Shown piece after piece: positions 1 through 9,400 of a stretch of DNA of 64,000 nucleotides (within the stretch, counting starts at the first letter, position 1; every line of letters starts with the position of its first letter). Source of the DNA: UBA5066 sp046331465 (lineage in GTDB: Bacteria; Acidobacteriota; Thermoanaerobaculia; UBA5066). A program made the position numbers and the translations under genes. The stretch is taken from the NCBI GenBank assembly GCA_046331465.1, contig JAXLQV010000002.1, positions 62,001-126,000 on the forward strand, in the 5' to 3' direction. The notes below the pieces were generated by a model. That model was given only the letters and a program-made list of their open reading frames with translations. It had not been told where the DNA came from and searched no databases.

Positions 1-1
1 C

Positions 2-2785
2 CGCAACGCCGGGCAGGCGGGCGCCGTCCGCTACGACTACGCCTACGACCCGGCCTTCCCCGATAAGGTCGCCTCGGTCACCCCGAAGAACCCCGCCACG
101 AACGCCCTCGAACCGGCCTGGCAGGGGTGGCGGTACGAGTACCACCCGACTGGCTCCACGCGCCCCGGCGGCCTGAAGAAGGTCTATCGGGTCACCTCCG
201 ACGGGACGACGGCCGACTCGGTCAGCGCCTACGAGTACGACGCCCAGGGGCGTGTCACCCGCCAGACGACGGCGGGCGGCGCGCAGACCGACTACGGCTA
301 CGACAACGTCGGCAACCTCGAGACCGTCACGGGCGCCGCGGGCACCACGGGGCGCCCCGTCACCAGCTACCAGCACGACGCCCTCGGCCGCGTCACCGAC
401 GTCACCGACCCGCTCGGCAAGGTGACGCACTACAGCTACGACACCCTCGGCCGGGTCCTCACCGTCACCCTCCCGGCCGTCGGCGGCCGAACCTTCACGA
501 CGACCTACAGCTACGACCACCTCGATGCGGCCACGGGCTTCCTCTACACCGAGATCACCGACCCCAACGGCCGCCTCACCCGCCTCGGCTACGACGTCGA
601 CGGCCGCCTGCGCCGCTCGGCGGACGCCTCCGGCGGCGCCACCCTCTACGGCTACACCGGCAAGCGCCTCACCACCATCACCGACCCCAACGGCAACGTC
701 ACCACCTACGGCTACGACGCCGGCGGGCGCCTCGCCTCCACCTCCTTCCCGGACGGAGGCCAGGAGACCTACACCTACTGGAACGACGGCCTGCTGAGGA
801 CGAAGACCGACCGCAGGGGCACCGTCGTCACCTACGCCTACGATGCCTTCAAGCGCCTCGTCACGAAGAGCTACTCCACCGGCGGCAGCGTCACCTACGC
901 CTACGACGGCCAGAAGCTCCTCACCGTCACCGACACCACCGTCACCCCGGCCGAGACGCACAGCTTCGGCTACGACACCCGCTACCGCCTCTCGAGCGCC
1001 GCGCAGGCCGGCCGAGGCACACTGGGCTACACCTACACCGCCGACGACCGCGTCGAGACGCTCACCCTCCCCTCCGGCCCCACGGCCACCTACGGCTACA
1101 ACCCCGACGGCAGCCTCCACACCCTCCAGTGGAGCGCCGTCGCGGGAGCCTTCACCTGGGACTACACCGCCCGGGGCCAATACGACACCCTCACCTTCCC
1201 GAACGGCCAGCTCCGTGACTACGGCTACGACGACCAGGGGAGGCTGACGAGCCTCACGAACGCCCTCGGGGCCTCGACGCTCGCGAGCTACGCCTACGGC
1301 TACGACGTCGACCCGCAGACCGGCCAGCCGACGCTCCTGGGCCAGAGGACGAGCCAGACCGCGACACTCCCGTCGCAGGGCCTCGCGAGCGCCGTCACGC
1401 GCTACGGCTACGACCCGCTATACCAGCTCACGCGGGCGGAGTACCCGGCGGGGGCACCGTTCAACTCGGAGGTCCATACTTGGAGCTACGACTCCATCGG
1501 CAACCGGATGACGCAGGGGAGCGGCGCAAGCGTGCAGGCCTACACGTACCTGAAGAGCCCGGGGAACCCTCTCAACGGGCAGAGGCTCGAGGGTGACGGC
1601 GTGGACGCGATGACGTACGACCCCGCCGGCAACCTCGGCACGCGCCAGGGCCCTGCCGGCAACTTCACCTTCGGTTACGACCCCGAGAACCGCCTGAAGA
1701 CCATCACGGGCCCCGAGAATTCCACCTACACCTACGACTACCAGGGGCGTCGCACGAGCAAGACGGTTGGCGGCGTGACGACGACCTACCTCTACGACGG
1801 CTTGAACCTCGTCTCGGAGACGACGGGCGGGCAGACGACGTACTTCCTGAACGGCCCGGGCATCGACGAACCCCTGGCGATGTCGAGGGCCGGGGCAGTC
1901 TCCTATTTCAGCGTGGATGGCCTCGGCTCGGTCGTCGCCACGAACGACCCCTCAGGCACGGTGACGCACTCGGTGGTTTTCGATGCGTGGGGGAACGTCA
2001 GGGCGGAGACGGGGACGCGCACCCACCCGTTCACGTACACGGGGCGGGAAGTCGGCGAGGCCGCGTTCCACTTCTACAGGGCTAGGTTCTATCAGCCGAG
2101 CATCGGACGCTTCATACAGGAAGATCCGCTGGGGTTCCTCTCTGGTCCTAATCGGTTCGGGTATGTACGCGGCAATCCGACACGAGCTGGAGACCCGCTC
2201 GGCCTGTTCGACTGGGTAAGGGACGTGTTGGAACCAGTTTCGAACTTCTCTGCCGGGTTTGGAGACACGATCAGTCTTGGCCTCACGTATCGGATTCGGG
2301 ATCTCACCGGGGCGAACAGCGTGGTCGACCCGTGCGATTTCTGGTACTCGGCTGGCGACAAGGCCGGGATAGCGCACTCGCTCGCACTTGGGGGGGCGTC
2401 GGCAGCACGTGGAGCCCTCGCGATGGGGGGGAGATCTGGGACGGTCCTTGCCAGGCTCGCGCGAGGAGGGGGGCGGTTCTTCAGTGATCCTCGGACTTAT
2501 GGCACGGTGGGTAAGCAGTACTGGAAGGCGCGCGGAGGCGCAGGCGTGATGAGCCTTCATCACTGGCTGCTTCCGCAGAGAGCGGGTGCATTGAACGCGG
2601 GCTGGAACCTCCTTGAGGTCCCGGGCGCCTTCAACAGCTGGATGGGATACAGCAGTGTGGGACGCGGTGTGGAGTGGGGGCTTCGCTTCGCGATTCCAGG
2701 AAGTCTGCTGGGGGCGGCGATCGAGGGCGCCTTCTGGGGTATCTCCAAGGATGAATGGCAGAAGAACTGCGGATGTGGCCAATGA
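2..2785 (+). CDS. Rhs/YD-repeat polymorphic toxin, 5'-partial, probable HNH-like C-terminal toxin
   Basis: The frame is open from base 2, so the N-terminus lies outside the window; 927 residues are visible. Tandem YD repeats (YGYD, GR, T/L patterns) fill about the first 700 residues and would build the Rhs shell. The hyperconserved core end is present as RFIQEDPLGF followed by GNPTRAGDPLGL near 2105-2205. After it the sequence becomes hydrophobic and then variable, as expected for an exchangeable toxin tip, and base use becomes visibly less GC-rich than in the core. The tip contains HHW at 2558-2566, then N-x-x-WNLL, and ends in CGCGQ. The HH...N...NL layout resembles HNH/EndoVII-type nucleases; that toxin assignment is an inference. 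The tip of the second Rhs gene (12889-13737) shares the same landmarks. The stop overlaps the next gene by ATGA. Confidence 0.92.
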   Translation, partial: RNAGQAGAVRYDYAYDPAFPDKVASVTPKNPATNALEPAWQGWRYEYHPTGSTRPGGLKKVYRVTSDGTTADSVSAYEYDAQGRVTRQTTAGGAQTDYGYDNVGNLETVTGAAGTTGRPVTSYQHDALGRVTDVTDPLGKVTHYSYDTLGRVLTVTLPAVGGRTFTTTYSYDHLDAATGFLYTEITDPNGRLTRLGYDVDGRLRRSADASGGATLYGYTGKRLTTITDPNGNVTTYGYDAGGRLASTSFPDGGQETYTYWNDGLLRTKTDRRGTVVTYAYDAFKRLVTKSYSTGGSVTYAYDGQKLLTVTDTTVTPAETHSFGYDTRYRLSSAAQAGRGTLGYTYTADDRVETLTLPSGPTATYGYNPDGSLHTLQWSAVAGAFTWDYTARGQYDTLTFPNGQLRDYGYDDQGRLTSLTNALGASTLASYAYGYDVDPQTGQPTLLGQRTSQTATLPSQGLASAVTRYGYDPLYQLTRAEYPAGAPFNSEVHTWSYDSIGNRMTQGSGASVQAYTYLKSPGNPLNGQRLEGDGVDAMTYDPAGNLGTRQGPAGNFTFGYDPENRLKTITGPENSTYTYDYQGRRTSKTVGGVTTTYLYDGLNLVSETTGGQTTYFLNGPGIDEPLAMSRAGAVSYFSVDGLGSVVATNDPSGTVTHSVVFDAWGNVRAETGTRTHPFTYTGREVGEAAFHFYRARFYQPSIGRFIQEDPLGFLSGPNRFGYVRGNPTRAGDPLGLFDWVRDVLEPVSNFSAGFGDTISLGLTYRIRDLTGANSVVDPCDFWYSAGDKAGIAHSLALGGASAARGALAMGGRSGTVLARLARGGGRFFSDPRTYGTVGKQYWKARGGAGVMSLHHWLLPQRAGALNAGWNLLEVPGAFNSWMGYSSVGRGVEWGLRFAIPGSLLGAAIEGAFWGISKDEWQKNCGCGQ

Positions 2786-3249
2786 GCGGCATCGACTGGA
2801 TTCTTGAGGTCGGTACAGAAACGGAGAAGGTCGCAAATCGTGCTGCCCTGTCTGAACGGCTCGCGCAGCTGAGGACGAATCGCGAGTGGAATGTAAGGCT
2901 CGCCCAGCGGGGCGAGAAGCTTGCCGGCTGGCAAGGGACTCTCTATCGGCTCCTAGGCCTTTCGACGGAGATGGACGGCCCGTCTGTTTTCGTGCGAGTG
3001 GCTGAGGACCAGGCGGCCGTTAGCCTGCTAGACGGGGACTTCAACGAGACCATCGTGATGGGCCCGCAGCCTTCGCAGGAGCCCGCAGGAGCGGTCGTAT
3101 TCGCCCTCGGCGATGGCACGACGGAACAGAGACCGAGGGCTGAGTGCATCGGTGCGGACGAGGCCGTGTCCTTTCTCCTGCATTTCTTCGAACGCGGAAC
3201 GAGGCCACGCGGCTTTCGCTACAAGAAGGCGGGCCAGCGGTCTGACTGA
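2782..3249 (+). CDS. probable immunity protein for the Rhs toxin (Imm1-like)
   Basis: The 155-residue protein starts at an ATG that overlaps the Rhs stop (ATGA), the usual arrangement for a toxin and its cognate immunity gene. Two in-frame upstream ATGs (2755, 2773) lie inside the Rhs gene and are less likely. The C-terminal stretch with DEAVSFLLHFFERGTRPRGF recalls the end of Imm1-family immunity proteins, where an EA helix is followed by G-x-RP and an aromatic residue. There is no signal peptide, which fits a cytosolic antidote. Immunity function is inferred from position and from this weak family resemblance; a bound toxin cannot be shown from sequence alone. Confidence 0.72.
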   Translation: MSGIDWILEVGTETEKVANRAALSERLAQLRTNREWNVRLAQRGEKLAGWQGTLYRLLGLSTEMDGPSVFVRVAEDQAAVSLLDGDFNETIVMGPQPSQEPAGAVVFALGDGTTEQRPRAECIGADEAVSFLLHFFERGTRPRGFRYKKAGQRSD

Positions 3250-3290
3250 TCGGGGGGCGAACTCATCGAACGGGCCTCGCGCTTCAACGT

Positions 3291-3795
3291 AGGACACGAA
3301 GGATCCCGAAGGAGCTGCCGAGGGGAGCCCGGAAAGGGCGACCACGGCGGCTCCGGCGCGCAGGGCGAGGACGGTACGGGCGCGAGCACGACGCGCGCCG
3401 GGGGCCCCTCCTCGGACCTCCCTCCGTCGCGCGCCGTGCAGCGCCCCGCGAGCCCAAACGCGTTTGGGCCGCGCCGGCTGAAATGAGGCGCTCCGCTTCG
3501 CTGCGCGCAGGCCCCGCGCGCCTCCGGGGCATCGCCTCCGCTTCGCTGACGCTCGCTGCGGCGAGCCCTGCGGCCTAGCAGGGCTAGGCCGACACCGCCG
3601 TGGTCGTGCGGAGCGCGCGCCGCGCGGTCGCTGAATGGCCTGGCAACGGCTCTCGCGAACGCCCCGTCCTCCGCGCCTGTGGTGCTCGCGAGCTGCGCTC
3701 CTCGGCCCGGCGGCGTCGCGGGCGAGAGCCGCGCCAGGCCGTACTTCAGCGGAGGCGGCGCTGCGAGCGCCGCGGTGCTTGAAGGCGTGGCACTG
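3291..3795 (+). repeat. noncoding Rhs-associated repeat, copy 1
   Basis: This stretch aligns by eye with 14225-14609. Shared blocks include CCGAAGGAG, AAAGGGCGACC, GGCGGCTCCGGCGCGC, CAGCGCCCCGCG, GCTCCTCGGCCCGGCGGC and the closing GGCACTG. It begins about 42 bp after the first immunity gene. A palindrome CCCAAACGCGTTTGGG sits at 3453-3468, where copy 2 has a different but still pairable hairpin. Copy 1 carries about 120 bp that copy 2 lacks, including a 9-bp stem with a 3-nt loop (CGGCCTAGC/GCTAGGCCG, 3571-3591). Confidence 0.7.
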
Positions 3796-4006
3796 CGGCG
3801 GCGAAGGCGAAGCGCGAGCACCTGCGGGGCTCGCGCGGGCTCGCCTCCTCGGTCCTCGCGCATCGCGCCGCCTCGCGCCACGCCGACGAGCACGAGGACC
3901 TCGCCGAGGACCCGAGCCTCGCCGACTGCGTCGTCGTCGAGCGTGCTCCTCACCGAGGAGATGCCGCTGCATCTCCTCATAGCCGAGACGGGGCCGAAGG
4001 GGCGGG

Positions 4007-4061
4007 CCTTGTCCAGGGCGAGCGAAGCTCGCCGCGAAGCGGCCGGAGGCCCTGGACAAGG
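4007..4061. repeat. 13-bp inverted repeat closing two small hairpins
   Basis: CCTTGTCCAGGGC at 4007-4019 is perfectly complementary to 4049-4061. Between the arms, GCGAGC-GAA-GCTCGC (4018-4032) and CCGC-GAA-GCGG (4032-4042) can each fold into a GAA-loop hairpin. The whole would form a three-way-junction-like structure in RNA or single-stranded DNA. Function is unknown. Confidence 0.55.
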
Positions 4062-4653
4062 TCCACCCCGAAGGCCACCCGGGGCCCCGTGCGCCCCGGT
4101 CCTCGGCCGTCAAGGAAACGGCTCTTCGAGCCTCGCGCTTCGCGCGTCCTTGACCGCCTGCGGGCCGGAGCGCGGCGTCCCTGATATCGCGGAGCCCTTG
4201 CGGTCTCCGCGTCGACGAGTCGCCGCGGACCTCGACGAGGACGGCACGCTCGAGCTGCTTTCTTCCTTTCGCTGCCGCTCTCGTCGGTCTCGTCCTCGTC
4301 TTCTTCGTCGCCGTCGTCGTCTTCGCGCGTGGTGCGAGGCGTGCGGGGCGCGCGGCAGCGCGCCCTCACGCACGCCCCGTGACACGCCGACAGCCGCCGC
4401 GCCGGCCCTGCCGGCGCCGGAACGGCCCGGCGCGGCGCGTGCGTCCGCGTGCACGCGGCGTGACGGGCATTGGCCGCCGCGGAGGGCCGGAGGACGCGGC
4501 CCCTTGCGGGCCGCGCCGCAGGCCCGGAGCCTCGATACGCCGTCTTCGGTGACGGCCGCAGCTCCGCTCGGCCGCAGGGCGCGCGAAGCGCGCCCCGGAG
4601 GGCGGGGAGCCGCGGCCTCGCGGCTGGCGCCGCGAGGGACAGCGATGGGACCG

Positions 4654-4680
4654 CGCGGGCTAAGCCGGGCTTAGCCCGCG
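4654..4680. repeat. 11-bp stem hairpin
   Basis: CGCGGGCTAAG pairs perfectly with CTTAGCCCGCG around the loop CCGGG. No T-run follows, so this is not a standard terminator. It lies in the gene-free spacer between the first immunity gene and the convergent GGDEF gene. Confidence 0.5.
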
Positions 4681-4865
4681 AGCGGCCCGTGTGCGACGCG
4701 GTGCGGAGGCCGCCCTCGGCCGCAGCGACGCGGCGCGCAGGGGCTTCACGCGGCGTGACGGCGAGGGGCGTACGGGGCCCCCGCCGGCGCGACGCGTGAA
4801 GAGCGTCAGCGCCACCGGCTTCCCGCCCGGAGCCGAAGACGGCGGGGTTTCGTGCTCGTCCTGGG

Positions 4866-5852
4866 CTACCGGGGGCTCTTGGGTGGTAGGTCCTCGCGCC
4901 AGGAGACGACGGCGTCTCGCGTCTTCTTCGCCTCGTACATGGCGGTGTCGGCCCGTTTGCAGAGCTCTTCCGGGGGCATCTGGGGGGACGTCGCGATCGC
5001 CACCCCGATGCTCAGCGTCACCGGCCGCTTGATCTCGGGGATGACGTGGGCACTGGCCGCCATCCGCACGCGCTCGGCCGTGGCGACGGCCTCGGCCTCG
5101 TGCGAATTCGGCAGGAGCAGGATCAGCTCCTCGCCCCCGTAGCGGTACGCCTTCCCGCGACTGGCCACGGCGGCCCTGAGCTGCCGGGCGACCGACAGGA
5201 GCGCCGCATCGCCGGCGCCGTGCCCGTGCTCGTCGTTGACCTTCTTGAAGTGATCGATGTCGATGAACAGGAGCGCGAGCGGATGATCCGGGCTGGCGTC
5301 GGCGACTCCCTGTATCACGTCCTGGTCGTAGGCCTTCCTCGTCGGCAGAGGGAGCAGGCCGTCGTGGCCCTCTTCAGGATCATCGAGCCACCATCGCGGC
5401 GGCGCTCCGGAGCCCTGAAGCTCTCTGCGCGCCACCCAGATGGCGAGCTCTCGGTGGAGGTCTGATGTGACGCCGGCCATCTTGAGGGCCAACTGGCTCT
5501 GTATCGCTCCGAGGGGTGCTGATCCGGTCGCCTGAGCGATGCGCCGGGCCTCGTAGGCGGCGGCTTCGAGTCCGGCCTTCACGGCGCCCGCGATCCGCTT
5601 GCGGGCCTCGTCGAGGTCCTCTTGGCTGGGAGAAGAGCTTTCCGTTTCCACGGCCTCGATGAAGCTCTCGACCCAGGCGTGCGCGGTTTCGTGCGTGCTC
5701 TCGCGGTAGACCTCGGGAATCCAGGCGACCGAAGACCCGGGGGTCTTCCTCCGCGCATCGGCCTCACGATTCGAACGCGACTCATGAAGCCGGGTGACCT
5801 TCTGGGCGAACAGCTTTTCCGCGAACTCCCACCCCTTGCGGCTCAGCGGCAT
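4866..5852 (-). CDS. GGDEF-domain diguanylate cyclase
   Basis: The 328-residue soluble protein has an N-terminal helical region of about 160 residues that I do not recognise, followed by a GGDEF domain. The signature is RYGGEEL, with GGEE at residues 239-242, a form compatible with cyclic-di-GMP synthesis. The substrate and metal region FIDIDHFKKVNDEHGHGAGD is intact. No RxxD product-inhibition site is obvious before it. There are no membrane segments or signal peptide. It lies 7 bp downstream of an Xre regulator on the same strand and is probably cotranscribed. A cyclic-di-GMP enzyme paired with a phage-type regulator inside a mobile cassette is unusual; whether it controls the element or the host is unknown. 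Confidence 0.9.
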   Translation of the reverse strand: MPLSRKGWEFAEKLFAQKVTRLHESRSNREADARRKTPGSSVAWIPEVYRESTHETAHAWVESFIEAVETESSSPSQEDLDEARKRIAGAVKAGLEAAAYEARRIAQATGSAPLGAIQSQLALKMAGVTSDLHRELAIWVARRELQGSGAPPRWWLDDPEEGHDGLLPLPTRKAYDQDVIQGVADASPDHPLALLFIDIDHFKKVNDEHGHGAGDAALLSVARQLRAAVASRGKAYRYGGEELILLLPNSHEAEAVATAERVRMAASAHVIPEIKRPVTLSIGVAIATSPQMPPEELCKRADTAMYEAKKTRDAVVSWREDLPPKSPR

Positions 5853-5859
5853 GGGCGCG

Positions 5860-6255
5860 TCAGCCGGCGGAGGCGATGAGGGCCTCGACGCCGCGGCGAG
5901 CGAGGACGCCGTCGATGAGGATGATGACGGCCTCGCGGTCGCGCTTGTCGACCTTCTGAAGCTTTAGGAACCTCTCGAGTAGTCGAACATCCGTGATCGG
6001 CACGTCGGGGCCCTTGGCGTCCTCGCCGAAGAGGAGCTCGTCCATGGAGACGTGGAGGATGCGGGCGAGCTCGACGGAGGTCTCCAGCGAAGGGAGCCCG
6101 ATGCCGCGCTCATAGCGGGAGACCTGCATCACGTCGGTCTTCAGAAGCTCGGCGAGCTGGCGCTGCGAGAGCCCCCGCTGCTCCCGGATCTCCTTGACCC
6201 GTCGTGCGAAGCCCTTCTTCAAGGCGACCTCTTCCTTCGGCTTGCGGCCTCTCAT
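5860..6255 (-). CDS. Xre/Cro-type helix-turn-helix regulator
   Basis: The 131-residue protein begins with a basic stretch (MRGRKPK) and carries a classic lambda-repressor-like helix-turn-helix at about residues 17-72: VKEIREQRGLSQRQLAELL, then MQVSRYERG. The C-terminal 50 residues are a short helical domain, probably for dimerisation, with no LexA-type peptidase. It is the first gene of a minus-strand pair with the GGDEF gene and is divergent from the primase-helicase. The AT-rich 6301-6360 region between them is the likely operator, so it probably works as the element's repressor. Confidence 0.88.
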   Translation of the reverse strand: MRGRKPKEEVALKKGFARRVKEIREQRGLSQRQLAELLKTDVMQVSRYERGIGLPSLETSVELARILHVSMDELLFGEDAKGPDVPITDVRLLERFLKLQKVDKRDREAVIILIDGVLARRGVEALIASAG

Positions 6256-6308
6256 GGGGCGGAGTGTCGGGCCGGTTTTCGGGATCGCCGGTCCGGGGCC
6301 GCCCCGGC

Positions 6309-6337
6309 TTGAAGGGTACCATACAAAAGCCTATAGT
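6309..6337 (+). promoter_or_regulatory. sigma-70-like promoter for the primase-helicase
   Basis: TTGAAG (6309-6314) and TATAGT (6332-6337) are separated by 17 bp in an AT-rich patch that stands out from the GC-rich surroundings. A second -10-like TATAAAT follows near 6347. The patch also lies upstream of the divergent xre gene and probably includes its operators. Confidence 0.6.
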
Positions 6338-6427
6338 AAATGCAGGTATAAATAACTATGGCCGCGATCCCCCTTGACAGCCCCCCGCCGGGGACCCGGT
6401 TTTTCGCGCGGCCCGGGAGGTGACGGG

Positions 6428-9400
6428 ATGCCCCGAATCCCCGACGAGCTTCTGGCGCGCATCAAGCAAGAGGTCCCGCTGGCGGAGCTGATCGGGCGGC
6501 GGGTGGCGCTGAAGCCCCACGGCGAGAACCTCCTCGGCCTCTGCCCGAACCACCCCGACAAAACGCCCTCTCTGGTCGTCACGCCGTCGAAGGGCCTGTG
6601 GCACTGCATGGGCGCGTGTCAGACGGGCGGAACGGCGATCGACTGGGTGATGAAGACGGAGGGCGTCAGCTTCCGCCACGCGGCCGACGTCCTCCTCGCG
6701 GAGTTCTTCCCGCTCGAGACCTCGCGCCTCGTGCCGAAGCGCTCGACCGTCCGCACCCTCGCCTCGCCCGTGGAGCCGGAAGCCTCCGAGGAAGAGGCGA
6801 AGCGCCAGGTCGTCGCCTACTACCACGAGACCCTCAGGGAGAGCCCCGAAGCCCTCGCGTATCTCGAGCGGCGCGGCCTCACGCATCCCGACCTCACGAA
6901 CCACTTCCAGATCGGCTTCTCGAATCGCACCCTCGGCCTGCGCCTGCCCCTGATCAATCGCAAGGCCGGCTACGAGATCCGCACGAAGCTCCAAAGCGCC
7001 GGGATCTACCGCGCCTCCGGCCACGAGCATTTCGTCGGCTGCCTGGTCATCCCCGTCTTCGACGAGGCCGGAAACGTCGCCGAGATCTACGGCCGCCGCA
7101 TCGACGACCCCGCCAAGAGCGGCGCACCGAAGCACCTCTACCTCCCCGGAACCCATCGCGGCGTCTTCAACGCCGCGGGGCTCCAGGGCCAGAAGGAGGT
7201 CATCCTCTGCGAGGCCCTCATCGACGGCCTCACCTTCTGGTCGGCCGGCTTCCGCAACGTCACGGCGAGCTACGGCGTCGAGGGCTTCACGGCCGATCAC
7301 CTCGCCCTCTTCCAGCGCGAGGGCGTCGAGCACGTCCTCATCGCCTACGACCGCGACGAAGCCGGCGACCGAGCCGCCGAGGCCCTCGGCAAGAAGCTCG
7401 GCGCCTGCGGCATCGCCACCTCGCGCGTCCTCTTCCCGAGAGGGATGGACGCCAACGACTACGCCCGCAAGGTCACCCCGCCGGAGAAGTCCCTCGGCCT
7501 TCTCCTGCGCAGCGCCGAGTGGAAGGGCGCCGGCGAGCGGCCGGCGGCGGCCGCCGCCGCGCCCGCCGCTTCGCGCCCGTCCACACACACGGCCGTCCTG
7601 GCGCCCGCTCCCATCGCCGCCGTACCCACACCCGCGACAGCAGCTAAAGAGTTTTCTTCAGCTGCGGCGGAGCCCGCGGGCGCATCCGCGCCCGCGGCTC
7701 CGGCGGTCCCGGAAGAAGCCGCTAAAGAAGAAAAGATCGGCGAGCTCGTCAACGACGACGAGGCGCTCTTCCGCTACGAAGACCGTACCTATCGCGTCCG
7801 TGGCCTGAAGAAGGCGCTTCGGAGCGGAGGCCTTTCCGTCAGCGTCGAGGCCCGCCGCGAGGGCGACCTCTTCGCGCCGCCCTCGCCTCTGTCGGGCTGG
7901 TTTCTCGACCGCTTCGACTTCGTCTCCTCCCGCCAGCGGACCCTCTTCGAGAAACAGGCCTCGCACGAGATGGGCGTCAAGGCCGACGTCGTCCGCTGGG
8001 ACCTCGGCCGGATCCTCCGCTCTCTCGAAGAGCTACAGAGGAAGGCCCTGGCCGAGGCGCTCAAGCCCTCGGCGCCTGTCCACGTCCTGACCGAGGAGGA
8101 GAGGGCCGAGGCACTCGAGCTGCTCACCAGCGAGGACCTCGTCTCCCGCATCCTCGCCGACTACGAGCGCTGCGGCGCCGTCGGCGAGGAGACCAACAAG
8201 CTCCTCGGCTACTTCGCCGCCGTCTCGAGAAAGCTCGCCCGCCCCCTCGCCGTCATCGTCCGCAGCTCCTCGGCGGCCGGCAAGACGGCCCTGATGGAAG
8301 CCGTCCTGGCCCTCGTCCCGAAGGAGGATCGCGAGAAGTACTCGGCCCTCTCCGAGCACTCCCTCTTCTACTTCGAAGGGAAAGACTTCAAGAACAAGAT
8401 CCTGGCCATCGTCGAAGAGGAAGGGGCGCAGAAGGCGGCCTATGCCTTGAAGCTCCTCCAGAGCGAAGGCGAGATCACCATCGCCTCCACCGGCAAGGAC
8501 CCCGGTACCGGCAAGCTCGTCACGAAGGAGTACCGCGTCGAAGGGCCGGTGATGATCATCCTGGCCACGACGGCCGTGGAGATCGACGAGGAGCTCCTCA
8601 ACCGCGCCCTCGTCCTGACCGTCGACGAAGGCCGCGAGCAGACCCGCCGCATCCACCGGCTCCAGCGCGAGAGCCAGACACTGGAGGGCCTCTGGGCGCG
8701 GGAGGAGCGCGAGGAGATCTACCGGCGCCACCACAACGCCCAGAGACTCCTGCGCCCTCTCCACGTCATCAACCCTTTCGTCCGCGAGCTGACCTTCCTC
8801 GACGACAGGACGCGCACCCGGCGCGACCACGTCAAGTACCTCACCCTCATCGAGTCGATCGCGCTTCTCCACCAGTACCAGAGGCCCGTCAAAGCCGAGA
8901 CCCGCTTCGGGAAGACGAAGGAGTACATCGAGGTCCTTCCCTCCGACATCGTCCTCGCCAACCGCCTGGCGGCCGAGGTCCTCGGCCGCTCGCTCGACGA
9001 GCTGCCGCCGCAGACCCGAAGGCTCCTGGAGCTGCTCGACGGGATGGTCACCGAGACGTCCGGCAAGAACGGCGTCGAGAGGGCCGACCTGCGCTTCACG
9101 ATCCGCGACATCCGGCGCGCGACCGGCTGGAGCCACGACCAGGTCTGGCGGCACATGCAGCGGCTCGTCTTTCTCGAGTACGTCCTCGTCCACCGCGGAG
9201 GCCGGGGCCAGAGCTTCGTCTACGAGCTCCTCTACGACGGCCAGGGACAGGACGGGGAGCCCTTCCTCATCGGCCTCTGCGACGCCGAGACCCTCACCGG
9301 CAAGAGGCCCGAATCCATGCGTACGTCCGCGACTTCCGCGGGCTCGGAGGCCACCTCCGCGGGTGGTTTCGTGGGGCCTTTGGGGGCCTTTCGGGGGCCT

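Larger units (their letters stand above)
3250..4865. other. 1.6-kb gene-free structured spacer
   Basis: No reading frame here looks like a protein; the long open frames translate to Arg/Ala/Pro-rich low-complexity sequence typical of GC-rich noncoding DNA. The first third is repeat copy 1 (3291-3795). The rest holds several strong inverted repeats: an 11-bp stem with a 5-nt loop at 4654-4680, a 13-bp stem closing two small hairpins at 4007-4061, and the repeated short motif CACGCGGCGTGACGG near 4451 and 4746. I see no promoter, tRNA or known RNA family in it. Confidence 0.55.

Noticed and set aside
2..1300. CRISPR-like periodicity of TACGGCTACGAC motifs
   Set aside because: The repeats encode YD-type peptide repeats of the Rhs shell, are in frame and vary in spacing and sequence. 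There are no spacers.
3679..4674. 331-codon open frame in the gene-free spacer
   Set aside because: Composition is Arg/Ala/Pro/Ser-rich without hydrophobic core or motifs. Several other frames over the same DNA are equally open and equally meaningless.
3571..4680. Integron attC-like sites suggested by the hairpins CGGCCTAGC/GCTAGGCCG and CTAAG/CTTAG
   Set aside because: The required RYYYAAC and GTTRRRY core sites and paired R/L boxes are missing, and no integron integrase is present.
6374..6427. TTG start 54 bp upstream for the primase-helicase
   Set aside because: The extra residues are Gly/Pro/Arg-rich, while the ATG at 6428 follows a near-perfect Shine-Dalgarno sequence.
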